DNA from: Apodemus sylvaticus
Taxonomy: Eukaryota > Chordata > Mammalia > Rodentia > Muridae
DNA length: 64,000 nt
Assembly: GCF_947179515.1 (NCBI RefSeq)
Contig: NC_067488.1
Span: forward strand, 28,439,039 to 28,503,038
Direction: 5' to 3'
In this document: positions 1 to 11,349 of the stretch, in pieces
Position numbering within the stretch: the first letter of the stretch is position 1
Layout: the number at the start of each line of letters is the position of its first letter
Translations under genes and position numbers: made by a program
The notes under the pieces: model-generated
Told to the model about the DNA's origin: nothing
What the model saw: only the letters and a program-made list of their open reading frames with translations
Databases searched by the model: none

Positions 1-901
1 TGTTCTTTAACAATCAACTACATTTATAAAGGACTTACTTGCCGTGGTCCCCAAACATATAGGCACATCACCTGAACTTTGTTAAAATAAATTACCAACC
101 CTATAAATGGAACTGTTGCCTCTTAGTTAACTGCATTCTGAAGAACCATATTGGCTTGGCCCCAATACAAGGCAAACTCAAAACTAAAACGTCTTTTTAG
201 TGTGTGCCCACCCTTGAATGGTGTTTTTTCTTCTTCTGTGGTATTTTCTCTTGAATAGTCTTGCCTTTTGCATAATTAAATTATACTTCCTCTCTTGTCT
301 GGTGAAAGGCCATTTTATACTGCAGGGAGAGTGTTGGCTGAGACCTATGGAGCTTCCTGTTCAAAATCATTCTCTTAATGTGATGCCTCCTGATGACGTG
401 GAGGAAATTAAGAGGAGGCTGGAAACCTTGAGTTGCTCCTGTTGCTGTTCTGCCTGCCCATGGTTTGACCTTGGTTGGCCTGGTTTCAAATGTTTCTGGG
501 ACACAGAGGTAGGAGTAGGTGGGTTTGACCACAAGAAAGCACTGGGTAGTGAGGGCAGGCTGTACCACGGGCATTTGGAGTGAATAGTTTACAGTAAAAC
601 CAATCAGAGTCCAGCCTGCTTGCATTGTCACTCCCAAGGCCAAGGAGCCCTCAGAGGCCACACGATCCTGTCTCAAAGGAGAGTTGTGGTTTTTGGAGTT
701 TGGGTGGGTGCAGCCCATGATTTTGAAAGCAAAGCTGGGCATGGGATCTAAGACAGGAGGCTGGTTAGGGACGAGAAGGGATGTGATGATTTGGCTGGAA
801 ATTTCATGCAAGCGTTTAAGAAGAAAAGGTGGTAGGGGACGAAAGAAAAACAAAATGCTTAAAATTTAGGAGAAATGTTCTTTGGTGATCCTTTTCTCTA
901 A
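1..901. other. single-copy stretch with a possible exon
   Basis: No repeat family recognised. On the + strand a pyrimidine-rich run followed by TACTGCAG ends at 325. An open frame then runs to an AGAG/GTAGGA donor-like junction at 508/509. The interval 326-508 is 183 bases, exactly 61 codons, and is open in the frame beginning at its first base. It contains a charged stretch reading PPDDVEEIKRRLETL, followed by a cysteine-rich segment that looks less like a real protein. I do not recognise the peptide. It could be an exon of an unknown gene or a chance open frame. Confidence 0.25.
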
Positions 902-920
902 CAAAATAAATAAATAAATA

Positions 921-952
<32 letters not shown>

Positions 953-1078
953 AAAAGAAAGAAAGAAAGAAAGAAAGAGGAAGGAAAGAAGGAAGGGAGA
1001 GAGGGAGGGAGGGAGGAAGGAAGGAAGGAAAAGAAAGGAAGGAAAGAAAGAAGGAAAGAAAGGAAGAAAGAAAGAAAC
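902..1078. repeat. AAAT/GAAA/GGAA purine microsatellite
   Basis: A few AAAT units lead into GAAA units that degrade into GGAA and GGGA variants. The + strand is almost entirely purine over about 175 bases. The open frame on the opposite strand reads through it as phenylalanine, leucine and serine and is an artefact. Confidence 0.95.
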
Positions 1079-1879
1079 CAGAAGTGAGAAGCAAGCAGGC
1101 GAGCAGGGCCTGGTTGACTCTGGGCTCTTGGGTGTCAGAATGAAACCAATTCAGATCATTACAGAAACAAAGTGGCCTCTGGGTGGAACAACCTACAGGG
1201 GCAGCCACTCCCCAGGGGCCTGGCCATGTCCTGTCCTGTAGGCCCTTTGATGTGAGCACTGATGTGGGCCATTTACAGTGTGCTATTGTATAGTGTAGCA
1301 CAGTGCCTTAGCTAGCTGTCTCCCCACCCCCTGTCTACATGACCTCGGGTGGGAGATTGACAAACAGATCTCTTTTATGGAAAGGGAGGCTTCAAGTTTT
1401 AGGAAGGTGACATTGCTTGTTCAAGGCCAGGAAGAGAGGAAACAGTAGTGGTTGGTGTGAGGGTCATGACAGGGCCATGGGGGCTCTGTGTTGCCAATTG
1501 ATTAGGAAGGTCAGACAGAAGTAAGGAAGAAGGCTTATCTGACTTTTGTCTTGTGGTGCTGTCACTGGTGACCAGAATATAACATTTCTGTGCCCTGGGT
1601 GTCTGAATCTCTTTGAGTGGCAACAACGTCTAGACAAAAAAAAAAAAAAAAAAAAAAAAAAAGACTATGACCTGAGTGGAATCCCAGATCCCCATTCTGC
1701 TTCCCACATACTAGTTCCTGACTGCTTCTGAACCTTGACTTCCTTTTCTATAAAATAGGAGAGTTGCCACTCCTGTCTTCTGTAGCCTCAATGGGCACAC
1801 ATGACTAGTGTCTCTTATTACAGTATCTTTTCTCATCAATTCTTTCCTTGGCATTTTGTATTTATTTAGTAAGGGAATT
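1079..1879. other. no gene seen; A-run at 1636-1662
   Basis: Apparently single-copy sequence interrupted by a 27-base A run. No SINE head was found before the run, so it was not assigned to a SINE tail. Confidence 0.5.
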
Positions 1880-2010
1880 ACCTGATTTTGTTCCCATTTT
1901 ACAGATTAGGACATAAGGTACTATAGAGAGGTTATTTGCCCCAGATTCAGGAAAACAGAATCAGAGTGGTAGCCTGGGATTTTGGATGCCAAACCCAAGT
2001 AGCTCCCAGA
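1880..2010 (+). repeat. MIR SINE fragment
   Basis: The core CCCATTTTACAGATTAGGA followed by AGAGAGGTTATTTGCCCCA matches the MIR core (ATTTTACAGATGAGGAAACTGAG, AGGTTAAGTAACTTGCCCA). Divergence is as expected for a repeat that predates the mammalian radiation. Confidence 0.6.
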
Positions 2011-2519
2011 TGTGCCATGCTGAGCCCTCTGCTGGCTTTCCTACCATTGTTGACCAGTACTGATTAACTAGGATCGGAAATGGCAGAATTAGGATAAGAG
2101 TATCTGACTCCCGAGGCCATCCCCCTTGGGTTCCTTCCATCTACTGCTGCAGGTCTCCACCCTCCCTTCCAGGCACACAGAACATTTTTGTGCCTTCCCT
2201 GCCCAACCTACTTCTCTTCCTGATGTGAACACGACTCAGGTGCCTAGTGAATATGAACCACCCCTCAGCTCTGCTGTAGACTTGCAGTTAGAGCCCCATC
2301 TGAATCCACAAACGTAAGATGGGTAGAAGTTCCCATTTACACAGTTATTCTGATCCCCTAGAAGCTTGTTGAGTGCCTGCCCATGTGTTCCCGCTATGGT
2401 GGCTATAAATGTCATGGTGAGTCCATTGGCGTTTGGAACCCATTAGGGAAGAGGGAGAGCCTTCTCAGGTTCTTTGGAATGAGAGCTACAAATGAGATCT
2501 TATCAAAGGAAATGAGTCA
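2011..2519. other. no gene or repeat recognised
   Basis: Single-copy sequence of ordinary composition. The 63-codon frame at 2126-2317 has no supporting features. Confidence 0.4.
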
Positions 2520-3000
2520 GGTCTTAGGAGACTGAGCAGTAAGGAAAACGGACTCCAACTTGCCAGTTAGAGAAGGCTCACTCAAGAAAGGGATGCTTGA
2601 GCTGTGACCTGGAAACCAGTTATCAAAGTGATGGAGGGGACAGCAGGGCAAAGGCTCTGGGGTTGGGGACAAGCTTTCCAGATAGGGAAGAATGCAGAGG
2701 GGATGTTGAATGAGAAAGGTCAGGAAGGGAAGGTAGGAGTAGGTACAATGGCGCCACGTTAGAGGTTAAAGGCGTAATGACAGAGGAAGTGGGGAGCCAC
2801 TGGGGAACTTTAATTCAAGGGTGGTGTGTGAGGAGTCCACATAACTGAGTGTGGTGTTTTAAAGTCCTCCTGGCAGTTGAAGTGAGACTGGTTGCAAGAA
2901 ACAGAATGGTTGTAGAGATTAATCAGAAGGCTGTGGCTGTGGATGAGAGTGGACTGTGCTTTGGACCAAGACAGAGGTGGTGATGTTGGAGACAGACAGA
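2520..3000 (+). repeat. probable ancient mammalian interspersed repeat
   Basis: The segment follows the pattern of an old, widespread mammalian repeat: GATGCTTGAGCTGTGACCTG, then GGGCAAAGGCTCTGGGG, then GGGGAGCCACTGGGGAAC. The exact family (L3/CR1-like or other) could not be fixed by eye. Confidence 0.4.
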
Positions 3001-3083
3001 GTGTAGACTCCATTCCAGATACCATGTCGATACTGGAGATACAAAATTCTATCAGACTTCTTTACAGTGTTTGCTGCCTGAAA

Positions 3084-3102
3084 GGAGAGAGAGAGAGAGA
3101 GG
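3084..3102. repeat. short GA microsatellite
   Basis: Nine to ten uninterrupted GA units. Confidence 0.9.
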
Positions 3103-4099
3103 CCTAGTAATATACACGCACATGCCTCAGAGACCACTATGTGCAATGGAAGACGAGAAACAGCAAGTCCTGTAGGCTGCAATAGGTCCACACCCTCTGC
3201 AAAGGGACTTCTGGATCTTTACACCAAGAGATGGAAACTATCTCTCTAACTCTTGAATTTGTACTGGTTTTACCATGTGCATTTTTCAGATAGAAATAAT
3301 AATGGGACAGTTTGAGCCTATGGCCTTGACTGTCTTTGCTTCCATTATACCTAAAAAGCTTGGAGTTTTGAGGAACAAACCTAGGTAACCACCCAGACTC
3401 AATCATTTTTAGCTGATAGCAAGGGAACTCCCAGCTATGTAAATCAAATCTTAGGTTAGCTAGCTCTGCGTACTTGGCTGGGTGGGTACTAATACATGCA
3501 ACATCTCAACTGTATTCTATAGAGTCTGTCCCACATCATCAGAGGGTTTACCTAGCTTATAGATTTAAGATCATAAATAATGCTCACTGTTTGCAGCAGC
3601 GACAGGAAAACTGGCCTGTGAGCATGACAGATAACCTGTTTCCTTAGAATATAGTCGAGCCCATCTATTTACACGTTGTCTCCAGCTGCCTTTGGGTTTC
3701 ATAATCAGAAGTGAGTAGAGTGCTAAATATTTGCTCTGTCTCTTTAATAAAATCTTTGCTGTCTCCTGGCTTAAAGCAGAGTAGTTTTGGAGTGGCTTGT
3801 TACACAAGGATTGTAATAAGAGATCCTAGGAAGGCACAGAGGAAGTGGCGAGTGAGCTTTGTACTGACCTGACATGCAGTGCTTGAGAACACCTCAGGAG
3901 AGGAAGTGATGCTAACTCGCTTGAACCATGAGTAAACCTAGGCTCAGAGGGAAATGGTGAAGAAACCAAGGGTCAGGATGATGATGATGATGGTGATCAG
4001 GCCCTAGGTCACATGGCAGGGTTCCTGGTTCCTGTCTAGTGACATTTTTCCTTCCCTCCCTCCAGCAGGCACTGTGAATCTCCTGGCAAAGAGAGGGGT
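3103..4099. other. no gene seen; small GAT run
   Basis: Single-copy sequence. A short GAT run lies at 3977-3996. Two 80-90 codon reverse-strand frames nearby show no domain and are probably chance. Confidence 0.45.
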
Positions 4100-4262
4100 T
4101 TGAATTCCTGCTCTTTTGTTTCTCTGATGTGTGGTTTGGGGCAACTTATGTAGTTTCTCTGTAGCTTAACTTCTTCATCCACATAGTGGTGGTGTTAGGG
4201 ATATGACCAACTACATAGATTTTTTAAAAAAAAATTAGATGAGATCATTGGCTCAAGTTCTG
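4100..4262 (-). repeat. MIR SINE fragment, reverse
   Basis: The sequence reads GTGGTTTGGGGCAACTTATG, then TCTCTGTAGCTTAACTTCTT, then a degraded CATCCACATAGTGG. This is the reverse of the MIR core (GACCTTGGGCAAGTTACTTAACCTC, TTCCTCATCTGTAAAATGG). Confidence 0.55.
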
Positions 4263-5850
4263 TGCTATTTTTTACTTAGGTGCACCATTTGGGAAGGGTT
4301 GTCATGGGACCTTTTATTGAACTAGGGACTGAGTCCCGCCTCCAGGAAAGTTGTTCTCTGATAAATTTCCGGTGAGCGGGATGGTGTCGGGGCATCAGAC
4401 TCAAGGACCATGGACCACGTAGAGGCAACTTATTTCCCTGAAATTATTTCATGCTGGGATTCCCATTACCAGCTTCTTCTTGGGGCCCACAGTGCTGTAC
4501 TTTCCAATCTACTACCTGTAGTTCCCTAAATATCCATGGCTGACAGAGTCACTAACTTTGAACTTACCTCTTAATCCTGTTTCTCTGGGTGAGACCTTAC
4601 TCAGCTGAGGAGAACAGATGAAGGGTGTGGAGTCAGGTTTGAGAAAATGCTTCCCTGGACACTGACCTTGCTGGGTCTTGTGCTGGACCATGGGAATTGG
4701 CGAAGATCCAGAGCCAGTGTCTGTTTTCTCAGGATATAGAGTCCACTGTGGGAGCCAGACTGCTCAACAGATGTTTATTTTCAACTCAAGGTGATGGGAG
4801 TGGGCATTGGTGCATGGAGCTCCTCCTCAAGGGGGACTCAGCAGAGCTTGGGTCTTTGCAGATACTCATGTTTAGTAGTGCTGACTCTCAGTGTGGGTAG
4901 GAGTTTACAGAGGGAGAAGATGAATATGGGCACAGGTAGAGATGACATAGGTCAGTGGTGCAAAGCATGATGGGAATGAAATGGTGATAAGCAGGGATCT
5001 GCAGCATAAGAGGGAGGAGAAGATTTGGCCTGTTGTCACTATAAGGATAGAAGGCAGAGGACCTGGAAGATGGACTAGATGTAGAAAGTAGCATCTCCCA
5101 GGGTAACCATAACATGTGACTGTCTTCTTTTTTTTTTTTTGGTCACCATGGAAGCTATGGTATAAAGAAGTTCCTGGCATTAAGATTAGTTTACTCACTT
5201 TCAGAGGTTGATACGGTATCACCATGGGGTGACATTATATTCCTTCTTGATTCTAATGGATTTTATTATGCTGTTTCATAATATCTAATGGAACCTTAAG
5301 GGGAGTGTAAACTCCAGTGAGTGGGTAAGTAGGGGCAAGGGAGAGGAAGAGGAGATGGAGGTATTCAACTTTCTGCTATATGGATCCAAGAAGTAGCATA
5401 ACTGTCAGGGTCTGGGGACAGTCTTCAGGGCTCAGCATGGACGTTTGGTAAGTATTTGGAAATTCTTTCTGCTTTTCCAAATGAATGAAGAAGTAAACAC
5501 AAACCTGGAAGTGGATATTGAAAAAAAATGTCCCATCATCACTTTAGGAGCTGATGTGTGAGTGTCATCAATAGAAGAGAATTTCTCAATGAGGAACTGG
5601 CCAACAAGGGGACAAAATACCCTTCAGAATGCTTCCTGTGAGAAGTCAAATGGTAGGCAAACAAGAGTTGCACCATCAAAGCCTGCGTTCTTCCTCCGTT
5701 CATTTTCTGAGCATGTAGTAAATTAGATTCTTCAAGACCCTGGTTCTACAGTCCTACCACTGGCTTTCTATGGTCTAACCACAGGAAATAAACTTGTAGA
5801 TGGTCAGTTGGTGTCTGCCTGAGATAGGATTGAAGGAACCTTTGGCTGAA
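4263..5850. other. no gene seen
   Basis: About 1.6 kb of single-copy sequence. It holds only a 13-base T run near 5128 and two overlapping reverse frames (4888-5225) without recognisable domains. Confidence 0.45.
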
Positions 5851-5854
5851 ATTC

Positions 5855-5950
5855 CTTTGAATCTGTGAGCTAAAATAAATCTGTGAGCCAAAATAAATCT
5901 GAAGTGGTTTCTGTCAGGTATTTTGACACAGTGGCAAGAAATATAAATCA
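5855..5950 (+). repeat. 3' end of a rodent interspersed repeat
   Basis: CTGTGAGCCAAAATAAATCT and TTTCTGTCAGGTATTTTGAC match the 3' end of a common rodent repeat whose full form begins near GTCAACTTGAC (see 17290-17695). A 21-base segment containing the AATAAA polyadenylation-like motif is duplicated in tandem. The family name is uncertain. Confidence 0.55.
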
Positions 5951-5994
5951 CAGCTTGTGCATGTGTTGCGTGTGAGAACATGTGGTAGTTTGTC

Positions 5995-6060
5995 AGTGTG
6001 TGTGTGTTTGGGTGTATATGTGTGTGTGTGTGGGGGGTCTGTGTGCACATGAGTGTGTAA
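5995..6060. repeat. GT-rich microsatellite
   Basis: Interrupted GT units with TTTG and TATA variants. The reverse-strand frames over it, rich in His and Thr, are artefacts. Confidence 0.85.
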
Positions 6061-6179
6061 GGAACAGAGGAAGCCACACACTCCCTGTTTTTTCCAGAGG
6101 TAGGTATCCATTCCTTTGTCCTTTTGAAGGCATGTGAGGTCATATCAAATCAGCCCAATTTCTTCCTCTAAGTTTTAGA

Positions 6180-6430
6180 TTAGAGGCATTTGATGGAGGC
6201 CACTATAGTAGCATAGACATGGCAAAGTAGCTCCGTAACAGAGACCCTTCACAGGGGAGCTAGGCAGAACCAGAAATAGAGATATCCTTCACTGAATAAT
6301 GCCGTAGTTCTACCAGCTATACCCTATATCCAAAAGGTTCCGCCTTCTTCCAAAACACTACCACCAACAGATGAAGGTCCTAACTTAAGCACATGTGCCC
6401 GAGGAGGATTTCTCATTCAAACCAAAGCAC
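6180..6430 (-). repeat. diverged rodent interspersed repeat
   Basis: The right end, AGGATTTCTCATTCAAACCA, is the reverse of the start of a common rodent repeat (its usual form reads GGTTTGAATGAGAATGGCC). Preceding text resembles its body. The left boundary is approximate. Confidence 0.45.
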
Positions 6431-6869
6431 ACACTTCACAGAACTGCCACATGTTCTTAATTCACACACACAGTCACGGCCATACACAATTCCTCTGACC
6501 GTCATGAGTACTGTTACATACACATTCAACTCTCTTCCACATGTATTTATATACCTGCACACACATCTGCTGACACTCTCACACTCAAGCATGCACTCAA
6601 ACCCACAAACCCACGCATGTGGGCTAACAGGCCACAAACCCATGCATTTGAAAGGAAGTTAGGGGCCTCCTTCCTGCATATTGCAAACACTCATGGGTCA
6701 TTTCTGTCTGATTTTGAGAGACCTGAGGACAAGGGGTTGTCCTGGGATTTCTGAAAAATGTCAATGCAGCCTTCGCAGGTCAGTGTCCTGTGAGTGCAGC
6801 ATGAAGTGGCTGTCTCCTGTATAGCTGTCCTGTACGCTGAGCTGCACTGAAGCTCTTCACCTTTGTGTG
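6431..6869. other. no gene seen; ACA-rich stretch
   Basis: The sequence from 6431 to 6640 is rich in CACA and CATGC words, a decayed CA-type repeat. The opposing 76- and 89-codon frames follow from that composition. Confidence 0.45.
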
Positions 6870-7015
6870 GGGTAAGAATTGATAGCCTTACTTTACTAAA
6901 ATGGAAATTGAGGCTGAGAAAGGGAAATAGCCATCACAAAGTCACAACATGAGGGAAGAAAACCAGGATTCCCCAGATTAACTTAACTCCAGAGCCTTAG
7001 CCTGGACTACCATGT
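6870..7015 (+). repeat. MIR SINE fragment
   Basis: AAATGGAAATTGAGGCTGAG, AAATAGCCATCACAAAGTCA and ACCAGGATTCCCCAG follow the order of the MIR core and 3' half. Confidence 0.55.
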
Positions 7016-7309
7016 GTTCACCCCTGAGCCCAGGCCAGCCAGGCACCGGAAGACTAATGAGTATTGGCCAAAGCCAACTCTCCCTGTGGTCTCCTTTTTT
7101 GAAGGAAAATTAAGACCTGAAACCCAGACATCAAATGCCTCTCTGGTAGTGCTAGGTATTGTTGGTTGAGCCGGTATGGAAACCTCTGGGAATTGAGCTG
7201 ATTCAAAATATCCGATGAGCTTTTATTCTTAAAGTTGATCATTATGTGCACATTGATGGTCATGTCCATAGGGTCTGCCTAAGCCATGGAATGGTCAGGA
7301 AACACTTAA

Positions 7310-7342
<33 letters not shown>

Positions 7343-8090
7343 CTTTCTCAAGGGCCACTGGGCTCCAGTCCATAGGGCTTGGTCTGAGCTGTGTCAGCTG
7401 CAGTATCAGCTCCCTTGTTGCTCGTCTTGGCTAGTGTGTGTGTGTGTGTCTGATTTCTGCCACATCTTTCTGATGCTCCTGCTGTCTATTTACCTTCTGT
7501 CTATTGCTGTAGTCTTGAGCTTCTTCTTCATGAGAAAGATTCCCGACCCAAAATTTGTCTCATCTTTTTACAAAAAGAAAGCTACTGCAAGCAGGCCCTC
7601 TGTCTCTGGTGCCTCTTCCTACTCCAGATGGCATTCAGTTCACATAATTCTTGGCGCACTCTATTCGCTCCCGGAGGAGGAGAGGGAAGGTCTGAGTCTA
7701 TCTAGCTGTGCCCTCCAGGGGCCCAGGGGCAGCTGTCAGCAACCCCTGTAGTTCCTCCTTCACAATAGCTCAGCCCCATGACTCCCCACTGTGCTCAGCT
7801 GGGTGCCTCCTGAACTCGCCCAGTGCACCATGGTGCACCCAGGGGATCCGGATAATCTATGCTTTCTGCAGCAAATATATAGAGAGCACCTGCTGTGGGT
7901 CAACTCTGCTATGGGCTATGGGCAGGCTCTGCTCGCAGCAGACAGCACACAGCGGGAAATAGGCTTGCTTTTCCTGCCTGGGTTGGGGTGGGCATGGGAG
8001 ATGCTTAGTAGAGATATTGGGTCCTCATTGGTTAGATAGTGGTACATATTTAGATGAACTAGGATAAGGAGATTGGGAAGTGGGCTTGGG
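7016..8090. other. no gene seen; T-run at 7310-7336
   Basis: Contains a 27-base T run and a short GT run (about 7435-7450). Open frames of 138, 84 and 82 codons overlap between 7335 and 8039. None shows a domain or recognisable splice structure. Confidence 0.4.
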
Positions 8091-8332
8091 GGTAGGCTTG
8101 AGAATGTAGCTCAGTTGATAGAGCATAGCATTCAGGAAGCCCCAGGTCGGTGTCTGGCACAGTGTAAATCCAGTGTGATGGTGCACATGTGTAATTCTAG
8201 TAAATGGGAAGTGGAGGCAGAAGGTCATCCTTGGCTATGTTCTAAGTTCAAGACCAGACTGGGCTATATGAGTCCCTGTCTCAGGAAAGAAAAAGAAAAA
8301 GGGAAAATAACTGAATAAAATAAAATAAAATA
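8091..8332 (+). repeat. B4-superfamily SINE (ID-B1 type)
   Basis: An ID-like tRNA-derived head (GAATGTAGCTCAGTTGATAG with CCCAGGTCGGTG) is fused to a B1-like body (GTGATGGTGCACATGTGTAA, GACCAGACTGGGCTATATGA, CCTGTCTCA). It ends in an A-rich tail with AAATA units. This head-body fusion defines the rodent B4 group. Confidence 0.75.
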
Positions 8333-8339
8333 GGCTGGT

Positions 8340-8680
8340 CACATGAACTATTCATAGAGGGTGGCTTTGGAGGAGGACGGATGAAGAAGGTGATTTCAGG
8401 CTTGGGACTGGCAGCAAGTAGGGACAGGGCCCTGTGATGTCCCCTGGGGGGGGGGGACCAGGATGAGGGGCTGCTAAGGGAAGACACTGAGGTATGAGTG
8501 CATTCCAGGAACGCCCAACATGAGGAGAGAGGATGACAAGACAGGGTAGGTTTGGGCACCAGAGAGGGGCAGAGCAGACCTAGGAGGGCCTTGAAGGCTG
8601 CGGGGATGGCTTTGCAATGTATTATGGGTAACAAGTGAGGCCTTGCAAAAAGTAGAAAAGTGATAAAGAAGTCAGAGTTG
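8340..8680 (-). repeat. possible ancient interspersed repeat fragment
   Basis: CAGACCTAGGAGGGCCTTGA and the surrounding purine-rich text resemble the ancient repeat at 2520-3000. A 10-base G run lies near 8448. Assignment and orientation are weak. Confidence 0.25.
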
Positions 8681-8715
8681 CCTTGGCTGGGGAGAAGAGG
8701 GGGAGGCAAGAGTGG

Positions 8716-8962
8716 GAGGGGGAGGACAACAGAAAGGTTGGGAGGACAACTGGAAAAGGGGAGGACAACAGAAAGTGGGGAGGACCAAAGAAAGAGGGAG
8801 GACCACAGAAAGTGGGGAGGACCACAGAAAGGGGAGGGCAATAGAAAGTGGGGAGAGCAATACAAAGTGGGGAGGACCACAGAAAGAGGGCAGACAACAG
8901 AGAGTGGGGGAGGACAACAGAAAGGAGAGGAGTACAGAAAGGGGGAGGACAACAGAAAGGAG
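8716..8962. repeat. G-rich minisatellite, 19-22 bp unit
   Basis: About a dozen imperfect units of the form GGGGAGGACAACAGAAAGT in direct tandem array. Variants include GACCACAGAAAG and GAGCAATACAAAG. Long open frames on both strands (up to 229 codons) exist because the array lacks stop codons in several frames; they are not genes. Confidence 0.95.
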
Positions 8963-9194
8963 CCATCCACTCAGTCTGCACCACAGACCAGGCCACAGGC
9001 ACAAGTCTCACTCAAGGGGCCACTGTCATTGCTCTCAGAGTTGACAGCACCACCAGCACTGCAGTAGCCCGTGGACTTAAGGAAGTAAGTTGTTCAGGTC
9101 TCAGCTTCAGGTTCTGTATCTGTAAAACCAGGTGGACAATATCTCCCTTCAGGAGCACCAGAAAAGTTTGTCTTTCTCAGGACTATCATCATCT

Positions 9195-9330
9195 TGGAAA
9201 GTTAATAACTGTTATTTCCACTTTGGGGATGAGGAAACTGAGTCCAAATTTCATCCAGCTGATTGCAAACATTCTCACAATATCCCCAAATCTGGACCTT
9301 TACCTAGAGATATGTCAGGTCCGCATCTCC
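9195..9330 (+). repeat. MIR SINE fragment
   Basis: TTTCCACTTTGGGGATGAGG followed by AAACTGAGTCC matches the conserved MIR core. Confidence 0.5.
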
Positions 9331-9544
9331 TGAATAGATGATGTAACTCCACGGTCCCCTTCCCCTAGTCTAGTGAGATCACAGGCTCGGGGCCCTTTGA
9401 CTAATGGAAGCCGGGCTCCATGTGTGGCCCACACATTTCCATACTCCATTTTTTTTCTACGATCATATTGTTCTCACCTCAGGAGGTTCAAGCACTTCTC
9501 CGTGTGCTGTGACCTCCATAGGCCATATTGGGGGATGAGTAGCC

Positions 9545-9765
9545 AGTAATAACAGTCATGACTGGTTTCACGTTTTCCGTAGTTGGGCTATGTGAGGTGT
9601 TTTGCGTTTAGCCCTATGAGCGGAAAATCATCCCTGTGTGCCCTCACAGGTGAGGAAAGGGAGGTTGAGAAATGTTGAGCAATTTGCCCAAGGTGAAGGG
9701 CAGAGCTGGAGCTCAAATCCGAGACTCGACATCTTTAAAGCCTGCTCTTTCGGTAAATCTCCGCA
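9545..9765 (+). repeat. MIR SINE
   Basis: Well-preserved order: CTCACAGGTGAGGAAAGGGA, GGTTGAGAAATGTTGAGCAA, TTTGCCCAAGGTGAAGGGCA, then GAGCTCAAATCCGAGACTC. It spans most of the MIR length. Confidence 0.75.
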
Positions 9766-10210
9766 GCTTGTTCCAGGGCGTGGCTGGCTTGGAGAGAATC
9801 AGGCACAAGCTGATTCATTAGCTACTTAATTTGCTCCATTGAGTGATGGATGAATGGGGTTGACTTGGAACCACCAGAGAGCGGATTGGGCAAGCGCATA
9901 GGGAAGAGTTGTCTGGATACAGGTCTCAGAAGAAGATGACCTTTCCAGCAGTAAAGGTGGTTTCATGGTGAAGGCTGCCAGCCATGGCCACCCCAATTCC
10001 TGGACCCTTGAAGACATTATGTATATAGTAAAAAGTCCCTGGATGAAGACCCTCTAATCATGTGATTTTCAAACATAGAGACACTTTCTGTGGTCAGGGT
10101 AGGGAATGTCAACAGCCAAGATGGGACTGCAAAACGACATGGGAAAGACATGGTGGGCCATGGCCTTGGAAACTGAGGAAGAGGAGCATAACCAAATCTT
10201 TCTCTCCTTT
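9766..10210. other. no gene seen
   Basis: Single-copy sequence. The reverse frame at 10017-10280 runs into the GCTCT repeat and the SINE to its right, so it is not credible. Confidence 0.45.
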
Positions 10211-10238
10211 GCTCTGCTCTGCTCTGCTCTGCTCTGCT
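10211..10238. repeat. GCTCT pentanucleotide repeat
   Basis: Five to six uninterrupted GCTCT units immediately left of a reverse-strand SINE. Confidence 0.9.
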
Positions 10239-10253
10239 TGGCTCCCCTCTTCT

Positions 10254-10356
10254 AAAACAGGATCTCACTATGTTCTCCAAACATGCCTTGAACTAGCAAT
10301 CTTCCTTCCTCAGTTCCCCAAATACTGAAATTACAAGCATGAGCCACTACAGCTGG
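10254..10356 (-). repeat. old B1-like SINE, reverse
   Basis: AACAGGATCTCACTATGTTC, CCTTGAACTAGCAATCTTCC and ACTGAAATTACAAGCATGAG follow the reverse B1 body (GGTCTCACTATGTAG, TGGGATTACAGGC). It is highly diverged. Confidence 0.65.
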
Positions 10357-10402
10357 TGTAGTCATAACATTTCCTTCCCTCATTCCTTCCTTATTGTCTT
10401 TC

Positions 10403-10424
10403 TTGTGTGTGTGTGTGTGTGTGA
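10403..10424. repeat. GT microsatellite
   Basis: About eleven GT units between two reverse-oriented SINEs. Confidence 0.9.
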
Positions 10425-10523
10425 TGTATGCTTTCCTTTCCACTGTGTATGTATACATACTTGTGAGCACACTGCAGTCCAAGAGGACATCAGCGTCTCT
10501 GTCTATATTGCTGTCAATCTTAC

Positions 10524-10720
10524 TTTTTAAGACAGGGTCTCTCTCCCCTCTGGAGAGCATTGTGTTATTCAGACTGGCTGGCCACGGAGGTCCTGAGATC
10601 TGCCTGTGTCTGACCCCTCTGCTGGGGTTACAGGAACACACAGTCATACTTGGCTTTTTCATGGGTGCTAGGGATTCAAACTAAGCAAGTGCTCTTGCCC
10701 ACTGAACCACTTCCCAGACC
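10524..10720 (-). repeat. B4-superfamily SINE, reverse
   Basis: The B1-like body in reverse (AAGACAGGGTCTCTCTC, CTGGGGTTACAGGAACACAC) is followed by a reversed tRNA-derived head (GGTGCTAGGGATTCAAACTA, CCCACTGAACCACTTCCCAG). Confidence 0.65.
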
Positions 10721-11349
10721 AGCTGTGGTCATTTCTGACAATAGGAAACAAATACTGCTAGTGATCTTGGGCCCTGGGGCCTGTGTCTTCTACTGAGTAA
10801 CAGAAAGCACAGCTAACTGTGGGGCCAGCAACAGACTTTAACTGATTCATGGCCTGCACACAGAGGCTGTGAAGAGACTACACTCTTTTCTAGAAGAAGG
10901 CTATGATTGACACTCTTGGTCAAGGTGTTGATGGCAAGCTGAGGAGGTGTTCTGAATGGAAAAGAGCTGTCTAGAGAATGCTTGGAACAGTTGGGACTGC
11001 CTATTTAAACATGAGGGGCATCATTAGAGGTTGTGTTGTGACATGTAAGAGATTAAGTCTGTCTCAAGATCAAGTGTCCGAGTGATCCTTTTCACACTTG
11101 TGATGGATGACTTCAGATCTAGATGTGCCTCACTCGAGCCGCATTTGGAATCAGGAAACTCTGACCTTGGGTGCTCAATGGGCTGCTTCCTGCCACTGCT
11201 ACAACTCCCCCAATGATATGCATTCTTCTGGGAGCCTGTGAACTCAAGCCTTTCCTTTGAGATCACATAATAGGGCTACCCTTTCTCTTCACCCCTTACT
11301 TGCCATGTGACTGACTGACTTCATTTTTCTAGGTTCTATTTCTTTGGTA
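10721..11349. other. no gene seen
   Basis: Single-copy sequence. An 80-codon reverse frame (11024-11266) has no recognisable domain. Confidence 0.45.

Noticed and set aside
8281..8970. 229-codon reverse open frame rich in Ser, Pro and Leu
   Set aside because: It runs across the G-rich minisatellite and adjoining purine-rich DNA. The absence of stops follows from composition, and a rival frame exists on the other strand.
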